Source: Ignavibacteriales bacterium
GTDB taxonomy: Bacteria; Bacteroidota; Ignavibacteria; Ignavibacteriales; Ignavibacteriaceae
Direction: 5' to 3'
NCBI GenBank assembly: GCA_016709765.1
Contig: JADJMD010000013.1
Span: 62,001-126,000 of the forward strand
Length of the DNA stretch: 64,000 nucleotides
Of this stretch, positions 50,752-59,635 are shown in pieces. Made by a program: the position numbers and the translations under genes. The notes under the pieces are model-generated. The model was not told the origin of the DNA and made no database searches. It saw only the letters and a list, made by a program, of their open reading frames with translations. Each line of letters opens with the position of its first letter. Within the stretch, counting starts at the first letter, position 1.

Positions 50752-52324
50752 TTTTTTCTCCAATATTTAATTGAGAATTTTTTGGAAACAACAATTTAAA
50801 GCTACTTCCCTCACCTATTATACTTTTTAAAACTACTTTACCTTTGTGTGCATCCATAAGTTGCTTTACAAGTGAGAGCCCCAATCCCGTACCTTTAGTG
50901 GTGTGAACTAACCCGGATGAAACTCGATAAAATTTATCAAAAACTTTTTTCTGATCTTCTTCAGATATTCCAATTCCTTTATCAATTATTTCAATAAAAA
51001 CATAACCGTTTTCATTTCCAATAATCATTTTAATAAACTTAGTTTCATTACTATACTTAACCGCATTGTCAATTAAGTTTACAATAGCTTCAGAAACTGC
51101 TTCACGATCAATCGAAACTTTTGGAATATCAATTCCAGGTTCATATTCAAATTCAAATCCTTTATTGTAAAGATGATAACTATAATTTTGATAAACATGA
51201 ATTACAATTTCGTTTAAATCTTCTTCAGCAAGAATAAATTTGCGTTTGCCCGCTTCCATTTTAGAAAAATTTAAAATCGTGTTAACAATCTTTCCAAGGC
51301 GATTAGATTCGTGACTGATAATTGAATAGTATTCTTTTTTCTTGTCTTCAGTTTTTACACGATCCATTTCAAGAGTTTCTGCAAACATACTTATTAATGC
51401 AAGTGGCGTTCGGAGTTCGTGTGATACATTTGAAACAAAATCTGCTTTAGCCTGTGCAAATTCTAGTTCCTTTTTTACGGAACGATAAACAAACCACACA
51501 GCAGCAATTAATACTAAAAGTAAGATTCCAATTAAAATTAAATTATTCATTGCACGTTCTTTAACAAGGTCTTGAATGGATTGCCCAACTAAAGAAATCC
51601 CTAAGTTATAGTTTGGGAAAATCCATAATGCTTTTTGTGCTTGCAGTGATCGATTATTAAAATCTTTTGTAGAATTATATTGAAAATTTGTTATAGGGTT
51701 GATAACTGAAATTACAAATTCATCTTTTGCAACTTCTTGTAATCTGGATGAAAGATTTTGGGTTATAAAATCTTGTGGATTAATAACTACACCATAAATC
51801 CGTTTAGAATTATTTATTCCACTTGCAAAAATCAATAGCGATTGGTTATTAGAATTGGGTAAAATAATCGGTTCAATTTTCCTGTAATCTTGTTCACGAT
51901 AAGTATAAAGTCTGTTAACTAAAACTTCATTCAACACAAGTACAGTTTTGTAATAAATTTTTAGAGAATCAATATTTGGCTGGATTTCATTTTGATGAAA
52001 ATAAAATCGAACATTGCTCGAACCAAGACTATCAACAATAAATAAAATTTCAAACTTTCTGCTGTCGTTAATTAGAGATTTAAATTGTTTATCCTCATAG
52101 GATTTGTCGGAAGTTAATTCAATATTATCAATTATAGTGTTTACAGTTGTGCGAACTATATCTTCAGAATATTGATTTACAGAAAATAAAATTGCTTGAA
52201 GTTGATTGTTGTAGATTTGCTCAAGGACCTGTTCGTTCTCATTTAACTTGCCGAGTTCATTTACCAAAAGGAATGCTATAGGCAGAATGATAATTATTAA
52301 AAGTATTAAGCCTATTTTTTTCAT
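50744..52324 (-). CDS. Membrane sensor histidine kinase
   Basis: The 526-residue kinase has one N-terminal helix (residues 4-24), an extracytoplasmic domain of about 230 residues without a known fold, and a second helix at about 260-280. Phospho-acceptor His302 is in 'FVSNVSHELRTPLALISMFA'. The ATPase shows 'AIVNLIDNAVKYS', 'DKGIGISEEDQKKVFDKFYR' and 'GTGLGLSLVKQLM'. It passes phosphate to the response regulator whose gene overlaps its 3' end. It begins 30 bp after the acyl-activating fusion gene, so an envelope-lipid signal is possible (inference). Confidence 0.94.
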   Translation of the reverse strand: MKKIGLILLIIIILPIAFLLVNELGKLNENEQVLEQIYNNQLQAILFSVNQYSEDIVRTTVNTIIDNIELTSDKSYEDKQFKSLINDSRKFEILFIVDSLGSSNVRFYFHQNEIQPNIDSLKIYYKTVLVLNEVLVNRLYTYREQDYRKIEPIILPNSNNQSLLIFASGINNSKRIYGVVINPQDFITQNLSSRLQEVAKDEFVISVINPITNFQYNSTKDFNNRSLQAQKALWIFPNYNLGISLVGQSIQDLVKERAMNNLILIGILLLVLIAAVWFVYRSVKKELEFAQAKADFVSNVSHELRTPLALISMFAETLEMDRVKTEDKKKEYYSIISHESNRLGKIVNTILNFSKMEAGKRKFILAEEDLNEIVIHVYQNYSYHLYNKGFEFEYEPGIDIPKVSIDREAVSEAIVNLIDNAVKYSNETKFIKMIIGNENGYVFIEIIDKGIGISEEDQKKVFDKFYRVSSGLVHTTKGTGLGLSLVKQLMDAHKGKVVLKSIIGEGSSFKLLFPKNSQLNIGEKNA

Positions 52325-52354
52325 TAAAAAAACAATATTGAAAAATATTAACTG

Positions 52355-54802
52355 TTATTTTAGATTTTCCGTAACTTTTGTTTGCACAGCATCTGTTAGC
52401 GAATCATAAGAATGATTTTCAGGCATAATTGGTTTTAAAAACTTTACATTTATTTTTTTCCAAGGTTTAGGAAAATGTGTGCCGCGTGGGAGTGCATCAA
52501 AAGCTCCATTTATAGCCACCGGAACAATTGGCACATTTAACTCACGGCTAAGAATAGCAAACGTCTTTTTGAAATCACCAATTTTACCTGATTGAGTTCT
52601 TGTTCCTTCTGGAAAGATGATAATATTTTTTCCACGTTTTAAAACTTCAGCCATTTTTTGCAATGATGTTTTCAGATCAGTTAAATCCATTACAATTACA
52701 TTATTTTTTGCGGCCGCAAATTTCAATATTTTATTCTTTACATGTTTTTCCTTAGCATAAAAATATGTCTGCTTCATCAATTTATTTTTTAGAAACACTG
52801 CAACAAATAATCCATCAAAAAAACTTTGATGATTTGGCGCTAGTATAAACGGACCATTCGGAATATTTTCTAATCCTTCGCCTTTCAATCTGAAATAAAG
52901 TTTTAGAAAAACCTTTGCACTGTTTTTCATAAAATTATGCGTGAACCAGCTTTTAGGTAAATCAAGATCCAGCTGTTCTTTAAATATTTGACCCCAATCT
53001 ATTGCCTCAACACTAAGCTTTGTTTTTTTATCGCGAATATTTTCTGCAATTTTGATAATGTTTGGGAATGCAACTAATTCAGCTTCTGAAAGTTTAATCC
53101 CAAAATTAGATTCTAAATAAACACCAAGATTTACTTTATCTAATGAATCTAGTCCTAAATCAATTTCAATATGATCAGATGGATGAACAGTAATATCTTT
53201 TTGCTGTTGTAAAAAATCTTTTAGCAATATGTATTCCTGAAACGTTGGTTCAGTTATTGACTCCAATTTTTCCTTAGAAATTGTTTCAAGTTTGGGCAAT
53301 AAAAATCTTTTTAGTTTTAACAATCTGGTACGTGGCAATGGTTCTTTTACTAAACTAAATTTCATTACTTTTTTATAAGGCGTTACAGTTTGGTTGTACT
53401 TATCAATTACATCCCACTTTAACATTTCTTCAACATTTTCAATTCCAAGAGTCTTTGCTTTTTGATAGTCCGGATAAATTACTGCGTGCAGCATATCTGA
53501 TTTTTCAAACACTCCAATTTCGGTTATAACATCTGAATAACTCAATATTTTATTTTCAATCTCTTCTGGATTTATATTTTTACCGTTCGATAAAATAATT
53601 ATTTCTTTTTTTCTTCCGGTAATAAAAATTCTGTTATCATCATCAAGATGCCCTAAATCACCAGTGTAAAGCCAGCCATCTTTTAAAATTGCTGCAGTTT
53701 CTTCGGGCCGATTGTAATATCCTTGCATTACATTTCTGCCACGATTAACTATTTCACCATCAATAACTTTTACTTCATTAGTTTTTAATGGTTGTCCAGC
53801 AGAACCGGGTAACACTTTACCAGGGCGAGTAAAAGTAATCATCGGGGCACACTCAGTCATTCCAAAACCTTCAAGCACTTCAAATCCAAGTGTTAAATAA
53901 TCTTTACATACTTCTTTATCAAAAGCTGCGCCTCCACAAACCATATATTTTACTTTACCGCCAAATTTTCTTTGTACGGATCCAAAAATTTTTCTTGAAA
54001 AGCTTAATGAATTTTTCTTTTCTGCAAGTTTGAAAAGAAGTTTTGCAATACCGCTTTTATTTATTTTATCTTTTATACCTTTTCTTATAAGATTATACAA
54101 TCTGGGCACACCAATGATAATAGTAATTCCGTGTTGCAAAGTTGCCATAATATCTTCAGAAGCCATTGATGGTGAGAAAACAACTGTACCGCCAACGCTC
54201 AATGGGGCAATCATTGTTCCAACCAATGGGAATATATGATGCAGCGGAAGTAATATCATAACACGATCTTCAGTCTTAAATATCTGCACATCAGTTGTTA
54301 CAGCTTCTATGTTTACAAGAAGATTATCATAAGAAAGCATAACTCCTTTAGGCGAACCTGTTGTTCCCGATGTGTAAATTATTACAGCAGTTTCATTTGT
54401 ATTCGGGTCTGAGAATGTTACGCTAGCATTTGCTGATTTTATTTTTATTTCATCAAGATTTATCGTCTCTATTTTATAATTCAACTTTGCAATTGATTTT
54501 TCACAAACTTCTTTTGTTGTATTAGAGTAGAAAATCACTTCCGGTTTACAATCATTTAGAATAAATGTAACATCTTCAGCCGATGACATAAAATCAATTG
54601 GTACCGCAACCGCTTTTTTCATCCAAACAGAATAAAAAGCATAAATCCATTCAAATCTATTTTCAGAAAAGATTGCAACTTTAGAAAGATTTACAGATGG
54701 CAGCAGTGTTGCAAATGAATTTACATTTTGTATCAACTCATTGTAATCAATTTTTTGATCCTTAAGGATCATAGCGGTTTTATTATAATTTTTTAAAAAC
54801 AA
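52355..54802 (-). CDS. Acyl-adenylating enzyme fused to ACP and PlsC-type acyltransferase
   Basis: The 815-residue protein has three parts. Residues 1-500 are an AMP-binding acyl-CoA/ACP synthetase ('AVIIYTSGTTGSPKGVMLSY', 'EGFGMTECAPMITFT', 'GWLYTGDLGHLDDDNRIFIT'). Residues 520-595 form an acyl carrier domain with the phosphopantetheine Ser in 'IDLGLDSLDKVNLG' at about residue 551. Residues 620-815 are a 1-acylglycerol-3-phosphate acyltransferase ('APNHQSFFDGLFVAVF', 'IIFPEGTRTQSGKIGDFKK'). It could activate free fatty acid, hold it on its own ACP and pass it to a lysolipid. The start is TTG with AAAGG upstream. It shares a transcript with the kinase and regulator. Confidence 0.93.
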   Translation of the reverse strand: MFLKNYNKTAMILKDQKIDYNELIQNVNSFATLLPSVNLSKVAIFSENRFEWIYAFYSVWMKKAVAVPIDFMSSAEDVTFILNDCKPEVIFYSNTTKEVCEKSIAKLNYKIETINLDEIKIKSANASVTFSDPNTNETAVIIYTSGTTGSPKGVMLSYDNLLVNIEAVTTDVQIFKTEDRVMILLPLHHIFPLVGTMIAPLSVGGTVVFSPSMASEDIMATLQHGITIIIGVPRLYNLIRKGIKDKINKSGIAKLLFKLAEKKNSLSFSRKIFGSVQRKFGGKVKYMVCGGAAFDKEVCKDYLTLGFEVLEGFGMTECAPMITFTRPGKVLPGSAGQPLKTNEVKVIDGEIVNRGRNVMQGYYNRPEETAAILKDGWLYTGDLGHLDDDNRIFITGRKKEIIILSNGKNINPEEIENKILSYSDVITEIGVFEKSDMLHAVIYPDYQKAKTLGIENVEEMLKWDVIDKYNQTVTPYKKVMKFSLVKEPLPRTRLLKLKRFLLPKLETISKEKLESITEPTFQEYILLKDFLQQQKDITVHPSDHIEIDLGLDSLDKVNLGVYLESNFGIKLSEAELVAFPNIIKIAENIRDKKTKLSVEAIDWGQIFKEQLDLDLPKSWFTHNFMKNSAKVFLKLYFRLKGEGLENIPNGPFILAPNHQSFFDGLFVAVFLKNKLMKQTYFYAKEKHVKNKILKFAAAKNNVIVMDLTDLKTSLQKMAEVLKRGKNIIIFPEGTRTQSGKIGDFKKTFAILSRELNVPIVPVAINGAFDALPRGTHFPKPWKKINVKFLKPIMPENHSYDSLTDAVQTKVTENLK

Positions 54803-54951
54803 TTTTTGCCTTTACTTGATGAAATATTAGTTCTAAAATATCAAAATAAATCATTAAAAACTGTTCTACTAAAACCTAATATAAATGCTAATCCACAATT
54901 GTATTCTTCATTTATTTTTCTTAAGTAGTGGTTAAATCTTTTGAGGATATT

Positions 54952-55185
54952 ATGGAAATATCGCGCGAACAACTAATTCAACAAAAAAAACTACAGCTTA
55001 AAATTATTGATTTAGCATTGGGTATTTTAGTTGGAATGCTTTACGGTTATGCAATCAATAATCTAGTAGTAGGAGTCGTAATTGGAATTGGAGTCGGTTT
55101 GTTTAAATGGATAAACAGCATCCCGTTTTGGGGAGTATTTATATTAACAATTGTTTATTGGTTCATAATAATTTTTATTAGATAG
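54952..55185 (+). CDS. Small two-helix membrane protein
   Basis: The protein of about 77 residues has a charged N-terminus ('MEISREQLIQQKKLQLK') and two hydrophobic helices joined by a Gly-rich turn ('GILVGMLYGYAINNLVVGVV', 'IPFWGVFILTIVYWFIIIFI'). The start at 54952 is set by GAGGAT just before the ATG; a GTG eight codons earlier is less likely. It lies 13 bp before the VOC gene on the same strand. Not recognised. Confidence 0.7.
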   Translation: MEISREQLIQQKKLQLKIIDLALGILVGMLYGYAINNLVVGVVIGIGVGLFKWINSIPFWGVFILTIVYWFIIIFIR

Positions 55186-55198
55186 GCAAAGGGTTTTT

Positions 55199-55588
55199 AT
55201 GGAAGACAAACAAAAACCAGAAATTGGTTCAATAACATGGTGTGATTTAACTGTTTCAAATGCAGAAGAGGTCAAGGATTTTTATTCAAAAGTTGTTGGG
55301 TGGCAGGCTGAAGGTTTATCTATGGGCGATTATGAGGATTTTACAATGATAGCGCCCGAAAGTGGTAAAGTTGCTGCTGGCGTTTGTCATGCAAAAGGAT
55401 CAAATGCTAAACTACCACCGCAATGGTTACTGTACATTACTGTTGAGGATGTTGATAAAAGTGCTGAGTCTTGCGTTCAACTTGGTGGAAAAATTATTAT
55501 CGAGCCAAAAAATATGGCCGGCTACGGAAGATATTGTGTGATTCAAGATCCTGCGGGTGCTGTTTGTGCTTTGTTTAAACCGGAGTAG
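55199..55588 (+). CDS. VOC (glyoxalase/bleomycin resistance) family protein
   Basis: The 129-residue protein has the two beta-alpha-beta3 modules of the vicinal oxygen chelate fold: 'SITWCDLTVSNAEEVKDFYS' with 'KVVGWQAEGL', and 'LLYITVEDVDKSAESCVQLG' with 'GKIIIEP'. It ends 'YCVIQDPAGAVCALFKPE', typical of the group. Members use a metal for isomerase or dioxygenase steps or bind drugs; the substrate is not readable here. AAAGGG precedes the ATG. It is followed by a strong terminator. Confidence 0.9.
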   Translation: MEDKQKPEIGSITWCDLTVSNAEEVKDFYSKVVGWQAEGLSMGDYEDFTMIAPESGKVAAGVCHAKGSNAKLPPQWLLYITVEDVDKSAESCVQLGGKIIIEPKNMAGYGRYCVIQDPAGAVCALFKPE

Positions 55589-55603
55589 ATCAACATTCGT
55601 TAA

Positions 55604-55638
55604 AATAAACCCAATTCATTAAAAGAATTGGGTTTATT
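55604..55638. terminator. Bidirectional intrinsic terminator
   Basis: AATAAACCCAATTC (55604-55617) and GAATTGGGTTTATT (55625-55638) form a perfect 14-bp stem with a seven-base loop. It lies between the convergent VOC gene and the Cys/Met lyase gene and should stop both. Confidence 0.92.
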
Positions 55639-55649
55639 AAATGTGAATT

Positions 55650-56855
55650 TTATTTACATAATCCAACTTCAATCAAACATTTCTTAATTCGTTCGTAAGT
55701 TTTTTTAATATCATTATCCAAACCAATTGAAATACGGACTAATCCTTCACTCAATCCCATTGCTTTTCTTTCTTCTTCTGGAATTTCTGATGAAGTGCTG
55801 TGACCAGGTGAAGAAAATAAAGTTTTAAAATAACCAAGACTCACAGCAAGATAACCAACTTTTTCTAGCTGCATATTAGCCATAAGTTCATTTGCTTTTT
55901 CAGTTGTAGTTGCATCAATTGCTAACATTCCCCCGTATCCAAATCCTTCATTCATAATTTCATTTAAAAGATTGTATCCGTTGTGTGATTTTAGTCCTGG
56001 ATAAAAAACTTTACAACCCATTTTTTCAAAATTTTCTGCAAGATATTGGGCATTCTCACTATGCTTTTTAATTCTTATGTGAAGCGAGTGAATATTCTTC
56101 ATTATTGACGCAGCGCGATAACTATCAAGAACAGGTCCTAATAACATAGCAGCTCCGGAATTTATATCAGTTAACTGAGCAATAAATTCTTTAGTACTAC
56201 AAACACAGCCTGCGACACAATCACTTGTACCATTTATAAATTTAGTTAAGCTGTGAACAACAATGTGTGCCCCTAAACGGATTGGTGAAATGATAATCGG
56301 GCTGAATGTATTATCCACCATAAGTTTAATGTTATTTTGATTAGCAATTTCAGAAAGTTTTGGAATATCAGCAATTTCTAACAGTGGATTACTGACAGAT
56401 TCACAATAAATAACTTTTGTTTTATCTGTAACCGAAGATTTAACTGCATCCAAATCTTGTGTATTTACAAACTTTACACTTATTCCAAACTTTGGTAAAA
56501 AATTTTTAAAAAATGCATATGTGCCGCCATAGATAGTTCTGCTTGATATAATCTCATCACCGGCGCTGCATAGTTGCAGAATAGCACAACTAATTGCACC
56601 CATTCCAGATGCAGTTACAATTGCGTCTTCGGAATCTTCTAACTTTGCAAGTGCTTGAGCCAGATATTTGTTTGTTGGATTCCAATGACGTGAGTATAAA
56701 AAACATCCTTCAATTTCATGATCAAAAAGGTCATTCATCGTTTGTGGATTTAAAAAAGTATAAGTTGATGAATCGGTAATAGACGGATTAACATCTCCAT
56801 ATTCTCCAAATACTAAATAATCCTGTATTTCACTGCTAGGATCGTAATGATGCAT
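55650..56855 (-). CDS. Cys/Met metabolism PLP-dependent enzyme
   Basis: The 401-residue enzyme is of the trans-sulfuration family. 'SRHWNPTNKYLAQALAKLED' and 'ASGMGAISCAILQL' start the core. 'LMVDNTFSPIIISPIRLGAH' holds the cofactor Asp. The PLP Lys is in 'VVHSLTKFINGTSDCVAG'. 'VRISIGLDNDIKKTYERI' ends it. Members include methionine gamma-lyase, cystathionine gamma-synthase and beta/gamma-lyases; no motif settles which, so the substrate is left open. It is single, with a shared terminator downstream. Confidence 0.9.
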   Translation of the reverse strand: MHHYDPSSEIQDYLVFGEYGDVNPSITDSSTYTFLNPQTMNDLFDHEIEGCFLYSRHWNPTNKYLAQALAKLEDSEDAIVTASGMGAISCAILQLCSAGDEIISSRTIYGGTYAFFKNFLPKFGISVKFVNTQDLDAVKSSVTDKTKVIYCESVSNPLLEIADIPKLSEIANQNNIKLMVDNTFSPIIISPIRLGAHIVVHSLTKFINGTSDCVAGCVCSTKEFIAQLTDINSGAAMLLGPVLDSYRAASIMKNIHSLHIRIKKHSENAQYLAENFEKMGCKVFYPGLKSHNGYNLLNEIMNEGFGYGGMLAIDATTTEKANELMANMQLEKVGYLAVSLGYFKTLFSSPGHSTSSEIPEEERKAMGLSEGLVRISIGLDNDIKKTYERIKKCLIEVGLCK

Positions 56856-56998
56856 AATATTTCTCCCTATAATTTTCTTAAATATGTTTTAGGTTTACAA
56901 ACTGAGTTCTTATTATTTTGGATACAACAATAAAAATATTTCTATTACTAAATTAACACTAGTTTTTAGAATAAATCACACAATTAAATAATACTACA

Positions 56999-57667
56999 AT
57001 GAACGAAAAACTACTTGCCGCAGAAAAATCAATTGAATTTATTAAAGATGAAATGACTATTGGACTTGGTACCGGTTCCACAGTGTTCTTTTTAGTAAAT
57101 AAACTTGCAGAATTGGTTAAAGATGGTCTTCAAGTAAATTGTGTCTCTACATCAAATCAAACGAGCGAGCTTGCAAAAAGTTTGGGAATTAAAATTTTAA
57201 ATCTAAATGAGGTTGATAAAATTGATCTTACAATTGACGGAGCTGATGAAGTTGATGCAGAATTAAACGGAATTAAAGGCGGCGGTGGTGCATTGTTGTT
57301 TGAAAAGATAGTTTCAGCATCATCGGAAAAAGTTATATGGATTGTAGATTCATCAAAGTTTGTTAAAAAGCTTGGTAAATTTCCACTCCCAGTTGAAGTT
57401 ATCTCTGTTGGATCTAATCACTTAATAAAAATATTTGAACAACTTGGTTACAAGCCTAAGGTAAGAAAAAATGGAATTGATGTTTTTAAAACAGATTCGA
57501 ATAATTTAATTATAGATCTTCATTTAAATGAAATTGAAAATTCCATAAAATTGGAACGAGAAATTAAACTTATTCCTGGAGTCGTTGAAGTTGGATTATT
57601 CAACAACATTGCAAATATGGTTATCGTAGGTAAAGAAAACTCTACTGAAATTTTCAGAAGAGATTAA
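56999..57667 (+). CDS. rpiA: Ribose-5-phosphate isomerase A
   Basis: The 222-residue enzyme interconverts ribose 5-phosphate and ribulose 5-phosphate. 'MTIGLGTGSTVFFLVNKLAE' is the phosphate-binding loop. 'DLTIDGADEVDAELNGIKGG' and 'GGALLFEKIVSASSEKVIWI' form the active site with the catalytic Asp, Glu and Lys. 'FPLPVEVI' is also typical. The length matches the family. There is no clear Shine-Dalgarno sequence before the ATG. Confidence 0.95.
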   Translation: MNEKLLAAEKSIEFIKDEMTIGLGTGSTVFFLVNKLAELVKDGLQVNCVSTSNQTSELAKSLGIKILNLNEVDKIDLTIDGADEVDAELNGIKGGGGALLFEKIVSASSEKVIWIVDSSKFVKKLGKFPLPVEVISVGSNHLIKIFEQLGYKPKVRKNGIDVFKTDSNNLIIDLHLNEIENSIKLEREIKLIPGVVEVGLFNNIANMVIVGKENSTEIFRRD

Positions 57668-57687
57668 ATTAAATCAGAACGAATAGT

Positions 57688-57801
57688 TTATTTATCCGCG
57701 CCCAATTTTTTTAATTCCTGAGATACTTTTCTTGAATTGAGGAATCCAAAAGCTAAAAGTGCAACCAAAAACAATAAAACGCCGATTTCTGTAAAGCCCA
57801 T
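57688..57801 (-). CDS. Predicted 37-residue single-helix membrane protein
   Basis: A short frame encodes one hydrophobic helix ('MGFTEIGVLLFLVALLAFGF') followed by a charged tail ('LNSRKVSQELKKLGADK'). AAAGGA stands nine bases before the ATG, better than most starts in this window. The pattern of hydrophobic helix, FG hinge and basic amphipathic tail recalls the start of TatA, but it is shorter than known TatA proteins. It could be an orphan small membrane protein. Confidence 0.6.
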   Translation of the reverse strand: MGFTEIGVLLFLVALLAFGFLNSRKVSQELKKLGADK

Positions 57802-57970
57802 TACGAATAGTCCTTTCTTATTAAAATTTAAGAAAAAATTGCAAGCTTAGTGCCACTTGAATTATCGTAAAAGGACTTAAAAAAGTTTAATGAGATCTAA
57901 AATAAAAGGTAAAATAAATTATTGAGGTAATTATTACATGCAATAATTTTCGTACCTATAAAAAAGGTCT

Positions 57971-59299
57971 TTAATCGTTTTCTTTGCTTTCCTGAAAATT
58001 CTTTAACATTCGCCATAAAGTAGTTCTTCCTATTCCCAATTCTTCAGCTACTTTGGTTTTATTCCAGTGATGTTTTTCAAGAAGTTTTACAAGCTGTGGT
58101 GGGTTATCATTTTTTATTTCTATCACATTTTCACTATGCTGTAAAACTGCATTATTTCTAAAGGATGATGGCAAACTATTTAATGCAATATTTTTATTAT
58201 CCTTACTTCTAACTATCAGATATTCGATTGCATTTTCTAGTTCCCGAACATTGCCGGGCCAACTATAATTCATAAAAACTTCAAGTGCATCATCATCAAT
58301 ATCATTAATTTCCTTCTTATAGATTTTTGAGTAGTCTTCAATAAAATGTTTTATGAGATATGGAATGTCTTCCCTTCTGTCTCGTAACGCCGGAACATAA
58401 ATTGGAATTACATTTAATCTGTAAAAAAGATCTTCTCTCAGTTTACCATCCTCGAGCGCTTTTTTGATATTAATATTAGTTGCCGATATAACTCGCACAT
58501 CAGTTTTACGTGTAACTGATTCTCCAACTCTTTCAAAGGTTCCTTCCTGCAAAATTCTTAACAATTGTATTTGTGTTTGCAGAGGCATTTCAGCAACTTC
58601 ATCCAAAAAAAGCGTTCCGCCATTAGCCAACTCAAATCTGCCCGGTCTATCTTTAAATGCATCCGTAAATGCACCTTTAACGTGCCCAAATAATTCGCTA
58701 GCTAATAGATTTTGTGGAAATACAGAACAATTAACTTTTAAAAATTGTTTGCCTTTTCTTAAACTTGTTTCCTGAATTGCATTTGCAACTAATTCTTTTC
58801 CGGTTCCCGATTCACCTTGAATTAAAACAGTTGCATCAGATTCAGCAATTTCCTGAATCAAGCTAAAGATTTCTTGCATTGATTTGCTATGTCCAATTAT
58901 CCCAAAGTAGTTTGATGGTGAAATTACATCACGTCTAAGTTTCATCAATTCAGAAAGATCGCGAAAAGAAATAACGCCACCTACAGGTTCGCTATCGCTA
59001 TTTTTTAGAATAGCGGCGTTTAATCGTATTGGTTTTCTTGTTCCTGTTTTAACTTCTATACTCGAATTATAATCATAAATATCATTTCCAGATTCAAGAA
59101 CCAATCCTATTGGGCATTGTGTTTGACAAAGTTCACATTTAAATACATACTTGCAAAACTCCCCAATCACTTCTTCTTTACTAAACCCAGTGATTAATTC
59201 CGCAGCGCGGTTAAAAAAGTTGATTTTAAAATTTTTATCAACCGTTAAAACGCCTTCAGCAAGTGAGTTTAATATTTCTTCGTTAAATTTTTTTTCCAT
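57971..59299 (-). CDS. PAS-containing sigma-54-dependent activator
   Basis: The 442-residue NtrC-type protein has no receiver domain. Its N-terminal PAS (residues 1-115) carries Cys49, Cys55, Cys58 and Cys62 in 'FCKYVFKCELCQTQCPIGLV', fit for a metal or iron-sulfur sensor (inference). The AAA+ domain has Walker A 'GESGTGKE' (162-169), the sigma-54 contact 'GAFTDA' (209-214) and 'GTLFLDEVAEMPLQTQIQLL'. A Fis-type helix-turn-helix ends it ('WNKTKVAEELGIGRTTLWRM'). It opens promoters used by sigma-54. No target site was identified here. Confidence 0.94.
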   Translation of the reverse strand: MEKKFNEEILNSLAEGVLTVDKNFKINFFNRAAELITGFSKEEVIGEFCKYVFKCELCQTQCPIGLVLESGNDIYDYNSSIEVKTGTRKPIRLNAAILKNSDSEPVGGVISFRDLSELMKLRRDVISPSNYFGIIGHSKSMQEIFSLIQEIAESDATVLIQGESGTGKELVANAIQETSLRKGKQFLKVNCSVFPQNLLASELFGHVKGAFTDAFKDRPGRFELANGGTLFLDEVAEMPLQTQIQLLRILQEGTFERVGESVTRKTDVRVISATNINIKKALEDGKLREDLFYRLNVIPIYVPALRDRREDIPYLIKHFIEDYSKIYKKEINDIDDDALEVFMNYSWPGNVRELENAIEYLIVRSKDNKNIALNSLPSSFRNNAVLQHSENVIEIKNDNPPQLVKLLEKHHWNKTKVAEELGIGRTTLWRMLKNFQESKEND

Positions 59300-59354
59300 A
59301 CCGTAACTAATATAAATATTTACTGATTTATCAACTTAAAAAAAAAATCGTCGT

Positions 59355-59573
59355 TCATTCTAATTTATAAATAAAGCTTTTATCACAATTTAACTTATCG
59401 AAAAACTTTAGATAACTATCAAGATCTGTTTGGCATTTAAAGCAATTACATTTTTGCTTTTCAAGTTCATGAATTCTAAACAGTAGTTCTGCGTATACTT
59501 TGACCCAGAATTCCGGATCATTTTCTTGGATTTCTTTCCTAAATAATTGCGATCTAAAATTCCTCTTTTTCAT
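59355..59573 (-). CDS. Small Cys-containing protein before the sigma-54 activator
   Basis: The protein of about 72 residues is not recognised. It is helical and charged ('KKRNFRSQLFRKEIQENDPE', 'LLFRIHELEKQKCNCFKCQ') with three Cys in C-x-C-x2-C form and one more near the end. The ATG at 59573 is used; a TTG three codons earlier is possible. It ends 55 bp upstream of the sigma-54 activator on the same strand and may be cotranscribed. A metal site is possible. Confidence 0.6.
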   Translation of the reverse strand: MKKRNFRSQLFRKEIQENDPEFWVKVYAELLFRIHELEKQKCNCFKCQTDLDSYLKFFDKLNCDKSFIYKLE

Positions 59574-59635
59574 ACCATACAAACGTATGTAATATTGAAG
59601 AAAATGTAAAGAAAAGAAACAGATATTAAATCAAA

